Assembly (NCBI GenBank): GCA_019055375.1
Contig: JAHQIW010000296.1
Location: 124,001-188,000 of the forward strand
Direction of reading: 5' to 3'
DNA length: 64,000 nucleotides
Origin: Parelaphostrongylus tenuis
Taxonomy: Eukaryota; Nematoda; Chromadorea; Rhabditida; Metastrongylidae
The notes beneath the pieces are model-generated. The model did no database searches. It saw only the letters and a program-made list of their open reading frames with translations, and was not told the origin of the DNA. Both the position numbers and the translations under genes were made by a program. Numbering within the stretch: position 1 is the first letter of the stretch; the number at the start of each line of letters is the position of its first letter. Positions 48,001 to 57,866 of this stretch are shown here, piece after piece.

Positions 48001-48282
48001 TACGAAGCGAACAGTGCAATCGTATTGGGCAATGGATCTGAGCACAACACTCAACGAGACCGGTCCATCCCAGTTCGCCACCTGAATTCACAACTCCACA
48101 CTAACCACTTGTAATTCTCTAGAAGCCGTCAGACCTGCTCAATAATTGTGTTGTCCAGAAAATCAGCGCTAACATGCATTATTTGTGTGATTCGGTCGAA
48201 ATCGGAGATCGTAGGAGCTATCACATTGTAGTGAACACAATATTTATCATAGAGCGTTGATGACCTCGTCGAATCGGAATAA
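37191..48282 (-). CDS. Glycosyltransferase family 49 (LARGE/B4GAT1/bgnt-1-like), incomplete and with a frameshift
   Basis: Exons on the - strand, 5' to 3': 48282-48135, 48081-48004, 47589-47383, 46770-46716, 45907-45804, 45749-45654, 45549-45470, 42596-42518, 39985-39886, 39783-39588 and 37278-37191 (stop TGA). Signature segments in order: VANWDGPVSLSVVL, LYPVNTARNIARI, SKYIVITDYEHFF (acidic sugar-nucleotide site), MLVYRIFEVDE, NKADLYKLYRTGAAVVFH, WNWEPQFVS, PLHDENFPFQLRDNT, YTIDVLDDVFVFHRGIK and a C-terminal YPDTAELC. Family members are type II Golgi enzymes that extend glycans such as O-mannosyl glycans. Phases agree except between 46716 and 45907, where a small exon is missing. In 39783-39588 the frame shifts by one base inside TTCTTAAGAGGTGGGAG: either damage or an assembly error. 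The N-terminal membrane anchor was not found. Confidence 0.75.
38584..38685. repeat. (TA)n microsatellite
   Basis: Interrupted TA tracts directly before the SINE. Another tract follows it (38981-39032). Confidence 0.95.
38686..38980 (+). mobile_element. SINE family A inside (TA)n, in the GT49 last intron
   Basis: Close to the 25755 copy throughout: same tRNA-like head (TGGCGCAGTGGTTAGAGG, then CGGTTCGATCTCGCGC), same body and a TTTATCCTTT tail. TA repeats on both sides hide any target duplication. Box B is nearer the tRNA consensus here than in the first copy. Confidence 0.88.
38981..39032. repeat. (TA)n microsatellite
   Basis: TA tract with a few TTTATATT interruptions, directly after the SINE. 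Confidence 0.95.
39175..39425 (-). mobile_element. Mariner transposase N-terminal fossil
   Basis: From an ATG at 39425 the - strand encodes MELSWKQI, a TGA, then LLLMLEWHVGKKVGEVARK, ISGAWDGD, ARKWFARFRTGKSNLED, a TAG, and in another frame KEVDRQAVLEIVN-like sequence. This is the helix-turn-helix half of a mariner transposase with two nonsense changes and a frameshift. It lies in the last intron of the GT49 gene. Terminal repeats were not located. Confidence 0.75.
39986..42517 (-). other. GT49 intron of 2.5 kb
   Basis: Bounded by the donor GTACAG at 42517 and the acceptor TTCTAG at 39986. It contains a GC-rich block near 40300-40370. Open frames inside (for example 40211-40447 -) are not supported as exons. 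Confidence 0.5.
42597..45469 (-). other. GT49 intron of 2.9 kb
   Basis: Lies between exons 45549-45470 and 42596-42518. It holds a mariner fossil (44848-45100) and GC-rich blocks at 43790-44000 and 45235-45300. No other gene seen. Confidence 0.5.
44848..45100 (+). mobile_element. Mariner transposase N-terminal fossil
   Basis: The + strand encodes, across broken frames, EIAEEGTTRKSAIGRWFQ and then DIDFEDKPRSVL. These are the second helix-turn-helix and the EDxPRSGRP linker of mariner transposases. Stops and a frameshift interrupt it. Its wording differs from the 19.6 and 39.2 kb copies, so it may be another mariner lineage. Confidence 0.6.
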
Positions 48283-49001
48283 CTGCAACGAAATCTATCC
48301 GTTCTCTATTGGCGGCAAAGCGATGCGATAGTGATTTCCCTACACAAACAACAAATTAATCATCTAATACTCACAAAGCAACCTTACAACCGCATGAAGA
48401 TTTTCATTCAAAAAATTCTAATCAAAAGCTCTAACGAGTAATGAGATGAGTTAACTCGTCTCTACGAAAATAATTTGATTTCAGCACTAACTATGGATAT
48501 TACGTACGAACGCTAGCCATACAGTTTATGGCGATTTTTGAAATACAAAGACTTTGTGGTTTTTTTTCTGCAGAAAAAAAAACGCACCTGATAATGTCAT
48601 TTTTCGGCATATCTACAATATTCGGCAGCTAAAATTAGAAGAAATACAAAGCAAAAACACAGGAAAAAACGCCAGGTGGCGACGATGGCCCACAGTGTTT
48701 CATCTTTTCTACACATTCCCTAGTTCTCCCATCCTAAAACACAACACGATTTCATTAGGAGTAATTGTTGTCATAAAGCTAAACAGATCATACACAAAAC
48801 AGGACTTCCTCGGGTTGGAATGACAAAAGAGGACAGAACGTAGGCAGTTTCATGATTGGAAATGAGTTTTTGTTTCTGGTGTAAAACTATATCTCCAAGC
48901 GCGTTGTCGTCAGTAGCAAGGATAAGTGATAGAATGGCGGACTTTTGTGTGATCCTACGACTGTGTATGTCAGATTTTAATGGTAAGAAAAAAATTTTTT
49001 C

Positions 49002-49253
49002 ATGTATCTCGTCAATCACTGTGCAATTGATGTCAATGGACCAGAAACTGAACGGACATTGACAAGGGTCGAGAAACTGATAAAAGATCAAGGCGGATAC
49101 AAAATGGAATCAAATGACAAAAAAAGAAGAAGACAAGTTCAAGATAAACAAAATGCTCAGCTGCATCGGCCAAATCGACTGCAGTTCGTGGAGTGTTTCA
49201 GATCTCAAGTGAGCATACCCGTCACAAACTCCAAATTCTCTATATATCTGTAA
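49002..49253 (+). CDS. Possible exon, basic polar protein
   Basis: An open + frame encodes VEKLIKDQGGYKMESNDKKR, then RRQVQDKQNAQLHRPNRL. A GTGAGC donor-like site follows ECFRSQ at about 49210. No clear acceptor or family. It overlaps the region where the missing 5' exons of the GT49 gene on the other strand might lie. Confidence 0.25.
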   Translation: MYLVNHCAIDVNGPETERTLTRVEKLIKDQGGYKMESNDKKRRRQVQDKQNAQLHRPNRLQFVECFRSQVSIPVTNSKFSIYL

Positions 49254-49974
49254 GTTTTTCAATTTCTGAAGTAGTTTTTCTATTCGTAGACAGAATTCTT
49301 AACAAAGTGCATATTGCTGAGTGCGGGAAATGAGAAAAATCCGAGGAACTCAAATAGGCAGTTCAACGGCTGTGAGAAGAGGAAAAAACCATCATAAACT
49401 TAGATTATTCTACGTTTCTTATGAGATGAGGTTCGCTTTCATGGCAATTGTCTGACATAATTGAGAAAATTGCAAGGTCATAGAGAATTTCACTAACGGT
49501 TCAACAAAGACATCCGGTTTCCGGAGATCAACACACTTGTGAAGGGATTCCAAAACGATTCAAGCCAGAACTCATTTGAACCTTCTGCATAACAAAACAG
49601 CACTGTATATTCGAAAAGAAGAGATGACGACGTCAAACATTATAAAGGGCTTTAAGTCAACGTTTTCAATTCAAAACACTAATCTGAATGTGAGATAGTC
49701 TTTGTAAGAGATAATTTGGCCTAATCTTTTTTGCGTTTCACAGAATGGAAAGTTGGTAGAATTGCTTGGAATTAATCGACGTTTAATGTCTTCGGCCTCT
49801 ATCATGTTCAGAAAAAACTCACTGTTTTCAAAAATCATCATGTTTGCAGGTGAAAATACTTTCAAAATAACTCCATATAAATGTTATATGGAGTTTATTG
49901 TTGATTGAGTCTATAGCACGAAGTGGATGAAAAATTTTTGAGGTGACACATCGGTGTCTTTCCTCTTTTTTCAA

Positions 49975-50300
49975 AGGCGTTGATTTGAATCGTTGCCTAC
50001 AGTCGTCATCCTCGTTGAGGCCTTTGTGTTCGTCTTCGTTCGAGGCGGATCATCCTAGATATCACCGTTCCATGAAGAACCTCACTCGGCGATGCTCTTA
50101 TAGACAGGACAGTTGTTGATGATAGTGACTGTTCGCTGAGAATATTTCTTTTCAAGAGAACAAACAATGCCCACTGAGAAACATTCGACTCTAACGAAAC
50201 AAACACGATGACCACAGCGAGGGTGAACTTCTGTGGGCATCTATTCGAATCAACGCCTCCGAAGAAGATGAAACGCGTCGAAACGTCAGCCGAACAACAT
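49975..50300. mobile_element. Foldback remnant with an eroded hammerhead-like end
   Basis: AGGCGTTGATTTGAAT at 49975 is mirrored by ATTCGAATCAACGCCT at about 50243-50258. The right end continues CCGAAGAAGATGAAACGCGT, then CGAAACGTCAGCC, which resembles the 4741 and 34376 hammerhead-like cores. Here the CTGANGA box has become CTCCGAAGA. Confidence 0.4.
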
Positions 50301-53300
50301 TTTTTGCTAACTTTTTGATAATGGCTCATTCAGCAAAAAACATATGACTGATTATAATACCGAAGTCAGATGAAAGTCGGATTAGAGATTAATATCAAAA
50401 TATGGACTTTTATCACAATATCTAACTATATGGAGATATTTTTTTTGTCCCTCTAATGGTTTGAGACTTCATCGCTAATGAAGCACTCTGTGGATGTCCA
50501 TCAGCTAAGCAGATGGGAAGCTTATTCCCTTTCTCATGAAATCACAAAACCGGTCTTGAAAGCAGACAAGAGAGTAGACTCTGCGAGGGGCAAACTCAAT
50601 GTCGCGGCAGAGTTTAGCAAATCCAGTGAAATTTAATTGAGACGAAAGTAAAAAGGCCCATGGCAACTCTGTGCTTCTCTGATGTGCGGAACCTGCGCGA
50701 CCCAGAGCGCACCTTTCGTGCACTGAATCTAATTGGGAGATTGTAACGAGAGAAATGTGGTATGTACTAATCACAGTAAGTCGATGCTGTACTGGAGAAT
50801 CCATTGTTGCTCTCACTTGCGAAATTAGTGTTTAAGACGATTGTGCTCAGTTCGCATCATGTCTCCGATGGCAAAGTGTTAGAATAAACGTATCCTTACC
50901 AGTAAACAGTTAGTATTGGAACTCATGAAGTACGGGCCTACTAATGCAGATATGTGCAGAAGATTGTGATTCAATTTTGATGCTTTCTCAAATCCACTTC
51001 TTTATCCCATTACATCGTTCTCAAGCTTTCTCGACTTAACGCCAGATTCATTATCGCAGAGCCTCTGTCTTTCTGGAAGAATTCGAGACGAGAGGCAGCG
51101 GGGCCCCTTCAGTCCCACAAAGACCAGCGACTGCCTACGATGAATACCGGTCTAGCACGGCTATCCCGGGATTTGATGGATAATCGCATGAGACCATCAT
51201 ACCATGAAGAGATGATAACAGATTTCCAAACTGCAGTTTAAACACAAACATAACCACCTTCATCGATGACGGCTGGAAGGAAATTGCAGACATGTTGGGA
51301 TCAGCTCGAGATGTGAAAACAGACGAATTGTTCAACCCTCAAGTAAGGTCCTTGAAAAACGAAAACAAAATTTGAGCTATGCTTTTTCTTAATTATTGAA
51401 TACGACATCATCAATAAACAGAAATATATCATCAGGACGAATAAAAAATATGGGCAAAGCTCTTGGCACTGCTCAATCGACAGGGGATATGTTATGCATT
51501 CGACATGAATAAGCATCTTTAGTTGTGACTGGATGCACAAGTGGCCTTCAGAATGACTCACGGTGACTTCCGATTATACTAAAGTCAGTGTTGCTGCTCT
51601 ATCAAACAAGTATGATACTAGTTTGTCGACCTTGGATGAATGCTAGGTTTGGCAAGCCTTTGACGTGTGATCGATCGAACCAATGACCATGTATAGATTA
51701 AGAGTATTTGTAACCACAAAACTACATGCGCAACTGTATAGATGCAGACAAGAAATCTATCACAGGCACAAAAACCAGCTTTAGAAAATATTCTCCAGCG
51801 GAGAAATATGGGAACAGAAATCCCTCACTATCACTCTCTATGAAGCATCCACAGTAGCAAATGCTATTGCACCACTAAGACTACAGATCTTTCAGAAAGT
51901 TTGCAACACGGAGTAGGATGAGTTCTACAGAGAAAGGAGCATCTCAACAGTGTTCGCTGCTGGTTGTATAGTAGACATGATAAAATGCTCATATGATAGG
52001 ACAACACTAACTACGCAAACCAAACCTTCTCCTATTCTTAAAGAATATTTCTGAAGAAGATCTGAGGCTTGGAATAATTCAAGTAAAAGAAATTACATGA
52101 CCGTGATGATCGGAATCAAACATATAGGCAAAGTTTGGTGTCAAAAAGAGCGTATTGATCCAGATGAGCTATCGATCAGGACTGACAATAACAAAAAATG
52201 TTTATTGGAGAAGCGCAAGCAGATATTGCTATCTATCTAGGGCACCACATGAATAGAATACGTGACCTGATCAGAGGGCCACAAATGAGAAAGGGCAGCA
52301 AAAGCAGCTGTTCCTTTTGTGAAGGCACCATCTACTATGTAGCGTGAAAAAAACTTCTAAATTATTATTTTTGTCTGATAAGTTAGACCATCCTTGTCAA
52401 CATTTGCACCAAATGGAAGGTGTCAAAAACGGTATATACCGCTCACATTACTCTCAAAAAACTTCTAAAAAGTAACGATCACACCGAGCATCAAACTGAT
52501 TACACCCTCGAAGTATGCTACTGCAAAGTCACCGCAAACTTACATATAAGCAAAGATGTAATATAAGTATATAAGGGCAATAAAATGTGTGAAAAAGAAA
52601 TAGATTAGAGCGCTGCAAAGCGAATGTGAAAGAGCCGTAAACCACAAAACCAGTCCACCGGGTGTTCTCCGATTGTTTGGATTATGGAATGATGATAACA
52701 TTTTCTTTTCCCTTTCACTGACGTATTTTACTATACAGTTCACAGAAAATAATTCTGTAGGTGGATTTTTCAATCCATTTCATTTATTTAGTCATCGAAC
52801 GTGTTTAATTATTTTTATTAAGGCTAGGCGAAAAAAGAACATGTCAAAATGCTCAATGGAATGAGTCTGAGGAAGCCTACAGATTTGACATTTCTTTGGC
52901 AACAGGTGATCAAATCTTTGCCCTGAGTTTCACCATGAAGATTTTTTCTGTATTAAATAATCCATAAAAGACTTTTTCCTGTGACTTCATTTCTTTATGA
53001 GAGATTACTTCTTTCGAAGAGAGTACGCACTACAGAGAATATTGTCGATGAATATGGAACAAAGATGTCTCTTCTGCTGTTTATAAACACTTAGCTTTAG
53101 CATCTAGAAAATGTTTTCACTATGATGAGGTGACTAATCGTTATGAAGACTTCTTTCAAAATGTTTCGACGCTCACTGCTGACCTTCCTGCTTTTGGCCT
53201 TCTGTAGGAGGATCACAATATTCGTTAGAATGCTGGCTAATGTGACCTGTGGCCTCAGGGATGTTGTGAAGATCGGTGTCAGAAGTGGCTCTACTCATCC

Positions 53301-53386
53301 AATAGATGAAATGCAGCAAAAATCATCATGGCATTTCCATCGCGCTAAGTTCTGCAAAAGTCTCAATAACAATCTTCATAATCTGA
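50301..53386. other. Intergenic, with one decayed SINE
   Basis: AT-rich, with overlapping short ORFs on both strands (for example 50505-50816 - and 51135-51335 -) and no motif or splice support. The only feature assigned inside is the SINE remnant at 51450-51700. Confidence 0.3.
51450..51700 (-). mobile_element. SINE family A, decayed copy
   Basis: Recognisable on the - strand: GGCAAAGCTCT near the 3' end, ATGCATTCGACATG, GAATGACTCACGGTGACTTCC, and the box B region CGATCGAACCAATGACC. Much more diverged than the other copies, hence older. Confidence 0.6.
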
Positions 53387-53518
53387 TAACATATTTTGAG
53401 CCGTTCATGATGTCTGTTATGGTACTTAGACAGCGCAGTACACATATTTCGGCATTACAGCCTCGTCAGTAGTACAAGTGCCACAAGAGACCTCATGAAA
53501 GGCTCAAAATATGTCATC
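53387..53518. mobile_element. Short foldback, TTTTGAGCC termini, with a hammerhead-like core
   Basis: The left end TGATAACATATTTTGAGCCG is mirrored by GGCTCAAAATATGTCATCA on the right. The outer TTTTGAGCC resembles the ends of family 1 and family 2. A hammerhead-like motif lies on the - strand at 53435-53475. Confidence 0.6.
53435..53475 (-). ncRNA. Hammerhead-like motif, eroded
   Basis: On the - strand: GTACTA, perfect core CTGACGA, stem II GGC-TGTAAT-GCC, GAAA, TATG, TG, then TACTGC. Stem I pairs at five of six positions. The base before the cleavage site is G, which is not allowed in active hammerheads. Confidence 0.45.
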
Positions 53519-55559
53519 ACATCGACTGTTTTGAGCGACGTCTCAAAAACACTCGAGAAGAACTATTCTCTTAGTTGATGAGTTTGATCACTTCTCACTA
53601 GATTTTCCATTTGACTTCGTAACCGTACAGAAGCACCTGCTGATCACTGAGGCTCGGTTACTGGTCTTTGAGACATCTAAATCACTTCCAGTAAGATCTT
53701 ATAGAAGGATTTCTTGTATTTTCAGATAGTAATCGGATTCCAGGAGGTCTGTCGCCATAACTATGATGATATTAGCTAATCGGACAAGATTGATTAACTT
53801 ATTTCGCGCTTAGGTGGGCTTCTCAGTGGCAACTTCTCAACTCGGGAGATTTTGTTTGAAGAACGAGAGAGTATACATCTTAGTCCACGAACTCTCCGAA
53901 ATGGTAAACCTGAGGTGTCACTCACTTACATACAACTTATTTATATGATCCGTCATTACAGCTACTGCACGAATCCTGCTACTTACCTCATTCGCTTCGC
54001 TTCTTCGCCATGGTCCACATACTCTTCGAAATTTTGGTATTGTTTCAGATGTTGCTAGAATTACATCTTTTCCAAGAAAGTCGTGCTAAGCTGTTCGAGT
54101 CGATCAGCCTAGCAATCTTGGAGGTAGCTGAGCTACGACGTTCCCAGGTGATTGCAGGAGCGCGTTGAGGGTGAGACTCAAATCAACACTATACTTTTTG
54201 ATGGACTGCAGCATTAACTACTTTGCTATCGTTTCACTCCTTTCTGTTGCTGACTATATGCCTAAAATGCAAAAGTTTTTAGTATTTTTGAACCTGAAGA
54301 AAAAACAACACCAAACAAGAAAAAGCCTCAAATAACATGACAGTAACTGTAAAACTCGTATGCAAGGTTTAAAGAGGGCGAAACATCTGAGGCATGAGCT
54401 GCATTAGGAAAAACTATGGATCTATGCGATCAAAGTTAGAAAATGAAGGGCACAGATGTCACTAAGTGACTGGATTTAGTTTATTGAGAAGTTAGCGTGT
54501 AAAACGCGCAAACATTGCAACGAAAAACAAAAGAAATATCCCCTTCCAAAAATAGCTTATTTACCTAGAAGAAACGAAATTGAACAGTCACGTGGATTAC
54601 GGCTGATCCATGATATTACTATCACTTACATCTGGCAGTATTAATCAAAGATGACAACTGAAGTCTTCGAAGTCTTATAGGAAATTCCTTGTGAATTATT
54701 GGTGACTAAATAAAAAATGAAATGACTGCATAAATGATTTTTTGAAGCACTACACTCGTGGCAAAGTTGTTTTTCAAAAAATTCAATCTTTCGATTCGAG
54801 TATTTAAAAATGCAGAATCAAAATTTTCAAAAAATCGAAAAAGTCAAAATTTTGAAATTTCAGTACAATCACAATAGTATCAATAAAAGACCTCATAGGC
54901 TCACGTATGCCGTTAAGGGTTGAGATGACACTGTCAATGTCGAAAGACTATTTTCGTTCAATCACATATCACGTGTGATTCAATGTTTTTGAGAAAGCAA
55001 GAAACAAGAAGCAAAACATAGAATGAATGCAAAACTTATGAAAGGACTTCGATTCATAGAGTCGGCATCAGGGAACCATACCATTTACGAGTAAATGGAT
55101 GAGATGTCTACCTCAGCTATCGCAATGAGGATAATCACCATCTAATCCTTTAGGTTCAGGGACGGCGAGTATTCAGGTGAATACGCTTACTTACAAATTT
55201 CTTTCGCTGGACAGAGCTTTTCCACTATGCTTTCAGCAATCTTTCAACAGTGCGAGAAGCGCTGGTTCTAACGCTCTGATTGGTTTCTGGAAAGGTCTTC
55301 TTTCTTTCTGACTGTGCTGTAACAACACGAATAATATCCGTTTCGCCGTTGTACTTAATCCGTTGTTCTCACCCCATAGCAGAATCATTGGTACTTTTAC
55401 GGTGAAACAAGGATTAGCTTTGAAGGATCTTTATCTTATTGCGATTCTGTACGAGTCTCAACAATGCTAATAGTGGGACTTCTCATATGCTTCAGCACTG
55501 AAGCAACAAACACTAAATTTTCCAACTAGAAATAATTAAAACTGCTCAAGAACACTATC

Positions 55560-55670
55560 CAAATTATGAGCCATCAGCCTGAACGCACATTTCTGCCATC
55601 TCTCAGGCAACAGATCAATACCGCTTGGTGCAGGATTTTCTAAGCTTTTTTTGATACTAAAATTGTTTAA
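55560..55670 (-). mobile_element. Mariner transposase C-terminal scrap
   Basis: The - strand encodes SGIDLLPERWQKC, the GI(D/E)xLPxRWQKC motif at the C-terminus of mariner transposases. The related reading at 19.7 kb is [13 protein letters not shown]. No terminal repeat was identified. Confidence 0.55.
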
Positions 55671-56021
55671 ACTTGCCGCATCGTGGCCCCCGTCGCATCC
55701 TAGCGCTACTCAGCAAGGAACCAAAACGCTGTTAGCCTAAAAACAAATCCTTGAGCCTTTGCACGGCTGATGTTCTCGGAGGTAGTCTGTGTATCGCGTC
55801 CCAATTCGTACTAGTAAAGCAGCAAATTGCAATAAAAGCTTCGTTGAGCGGCCATGATGCGGCAAGTATGGACAAATTCCGTGCTGAAGATCTATATCGC
55901 AGTATCCTTTGCACATCTTACTAAAATTAATTCAGTGTCAAGAGCATTATGATTACGCAGTAAACGAGCGCTTTTTCTTCAAACATTAGAGTATTCAGTG
56001 TGAATGAAAAACCAGTTTTTG

Positions 56022-56252
56022 CGGGACGTCGTGGCTGAGTGGTTGCGATGCTCGTTGCGGCGCGTCGTGCAGCCGAGCTCCATCCCTCAACTCTCTCCGG
56101 CAGCCAACAGCAACACCTTATGGAACGCCACAGCGAGGCTATTCTGGAAATTGCAAGGAAATCCTTTCAAGCAGTATTCTACGACGTTCAAGAAGAAGAC
56201 GAGAAAACGAATTGAATGCTAGAAGTGCTGAGATCCGCACAGTGAAAGAAAC
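56022..56252 (+). mobile_element. SINE-like element, family B
   Basis: Head GACGTCGTGGCTGAGTGGTT (tRNA-Ser/Leu-like box A). Then CAACTCTCTCCGGCAGCC, ATTGCAAGGAAATCCTTTC, AGTATTCTACGACGTTCAAG and a GATCCGCACAGTGAAAG end. This is the best preserved of the four copies in the window. Confidence 0.65.
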
Positions 56253-57866
56253 ACTGTGAAGACGGTTCAATAAAGTCTCTAAGATTAGAGTTCTATATGC
56301 ATAAAAAAATGGGAGGTTATATAGAAGTTTACAGGGCATAGAGATAATACGAGAATTCGAGGCATTTTTGAAGCAGAGAAAAAACCCACTTAAGTAGCGG
56401 AAGTCGCGCATACATTCCGAATTGCACCTACGAAAGCAATTTCAACTACCTTCCCAACGTTTTAGAGAAGAGCAAAAATCTTTACCTATTGCTATACTTT
56501 CCTTAGAAGGGTTTGTGCTTTTGACCGGATCTAAATGTGTTGAACTCGATAAACCAAATGACTCTAACCTCAGTAGAAGAGGTACGCCTAAGAAATAAAT
56601 TCGACTAATGAGATTCCGCATGCCAAGATAGCAGAGAGCACTCACCGCAGCCTACTTTCCTGTTCCAAAGGGCATCCTACTTAACATGGGAATGTTCAAA
56701 TTCGTTAACAGGACTGACTTTTCAATCGACGACTGTCAAAATAGAAGCTTCTGCAGCATTTGGGATTCGTAACGAGGAAACGTCGTATCTTATGAAAACT
56801 CTCGCTCCTAAAATTAGCGTCATCGTCCCTATCGCGTTTAGTGCGTAACTCTTTCGGATTCCTTCTGCTTTAGAGAACTCACATCCATAGACGCCCCTCA
56901 TCTATCCATCGATCTGATCCCGTCTGTTGCTCCTATCCAAAAATGGCTACCATCGCGACATGCTCCCAGTTACCTTGCATCAATCTTCCTTCCCATTCAC
57001 TGAGGGCGATACAGTGTGATGGAGACCGAAATCTCCTCGTTCGGTATTCTAAGGAATTAACCATTTCCTTCCGACTACTGATGAACATTTTAGTGCAAAA
57101 ATAAAACTTCGGATTCCCAATCAACACTGGAACCTATGTGCGAACCACACTCTGAATGGACGACAAGCCCAGATTAGTAAGAAGGAATAGAAGATATTCC
57201 GAGAGATACACGGCAAAAGTGGCTATGTGTATAAGCATGACTTAGTCTAGGCAGTAAAACCTAATATCGTCCGTGGTGGAATTTTCGCCATCGTGACTCC
57301 ACACCACAATATCGCATCTTTCTCGAACAACTTATGGCCCGTACAACGTAATTAGATGTTTCAATTCCACTCAATTCTTCCTCATTTCATGAGCAAAATA
57401 AAGCACTTGAAAACATTAAACTCACTTCCTAGCATTGCGCAGTAGTTGCCCGGAAAGATAACATTTCCTTAAATCCACTTCTTGGAAAATCTGCCTCAAA
57501 TGATTCTCATCAAATTTGATATTTTTCAAGAGAGAGGTCACGATTCATCAACGTTTTTTTTCAGTGTACAATAGTCACACCTATTTCCTGGCACTTCTAA
57601 AGTTTGGATTGCATTGATATGTATCCAGAACACTAGAAGAACAATAGATCGCATTCACATATATATAACTTTATACTCAAAAACAAAGAACAGAGATAAC
57701 AACAACGTAGATACAAACGTGTGACCCAACTTTAATTCTGAGTGAAGCTAATTACTAGTGAACAGACTTGAAGAGTAGATACTTCAATTAATATTCATGT
57801 GTATGATATTCTTAATTATGAATAAGCATTAGGTCAACATGGAAAACACTAACTAGCAACTAGTTC

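Larger units (their letters stand above)
53519..57866. other. Intergenic, repeats but no secure gene
   Basis: AT-rich. Contains a mariner C-terminal scrap (55560-55670) and a SINE-like B copy (56022-56252). Open frames such as 56139-56411 (-) overlap the repeat. Nothing else recognised. Confidence 0.35.

Noticed and set aside
53143..53472. 109-codon + ORF as a secreted protein
   Set aside because: The N-terminus looks signal-like, but the frame runs straight into a foldback element and has no splice or family support.
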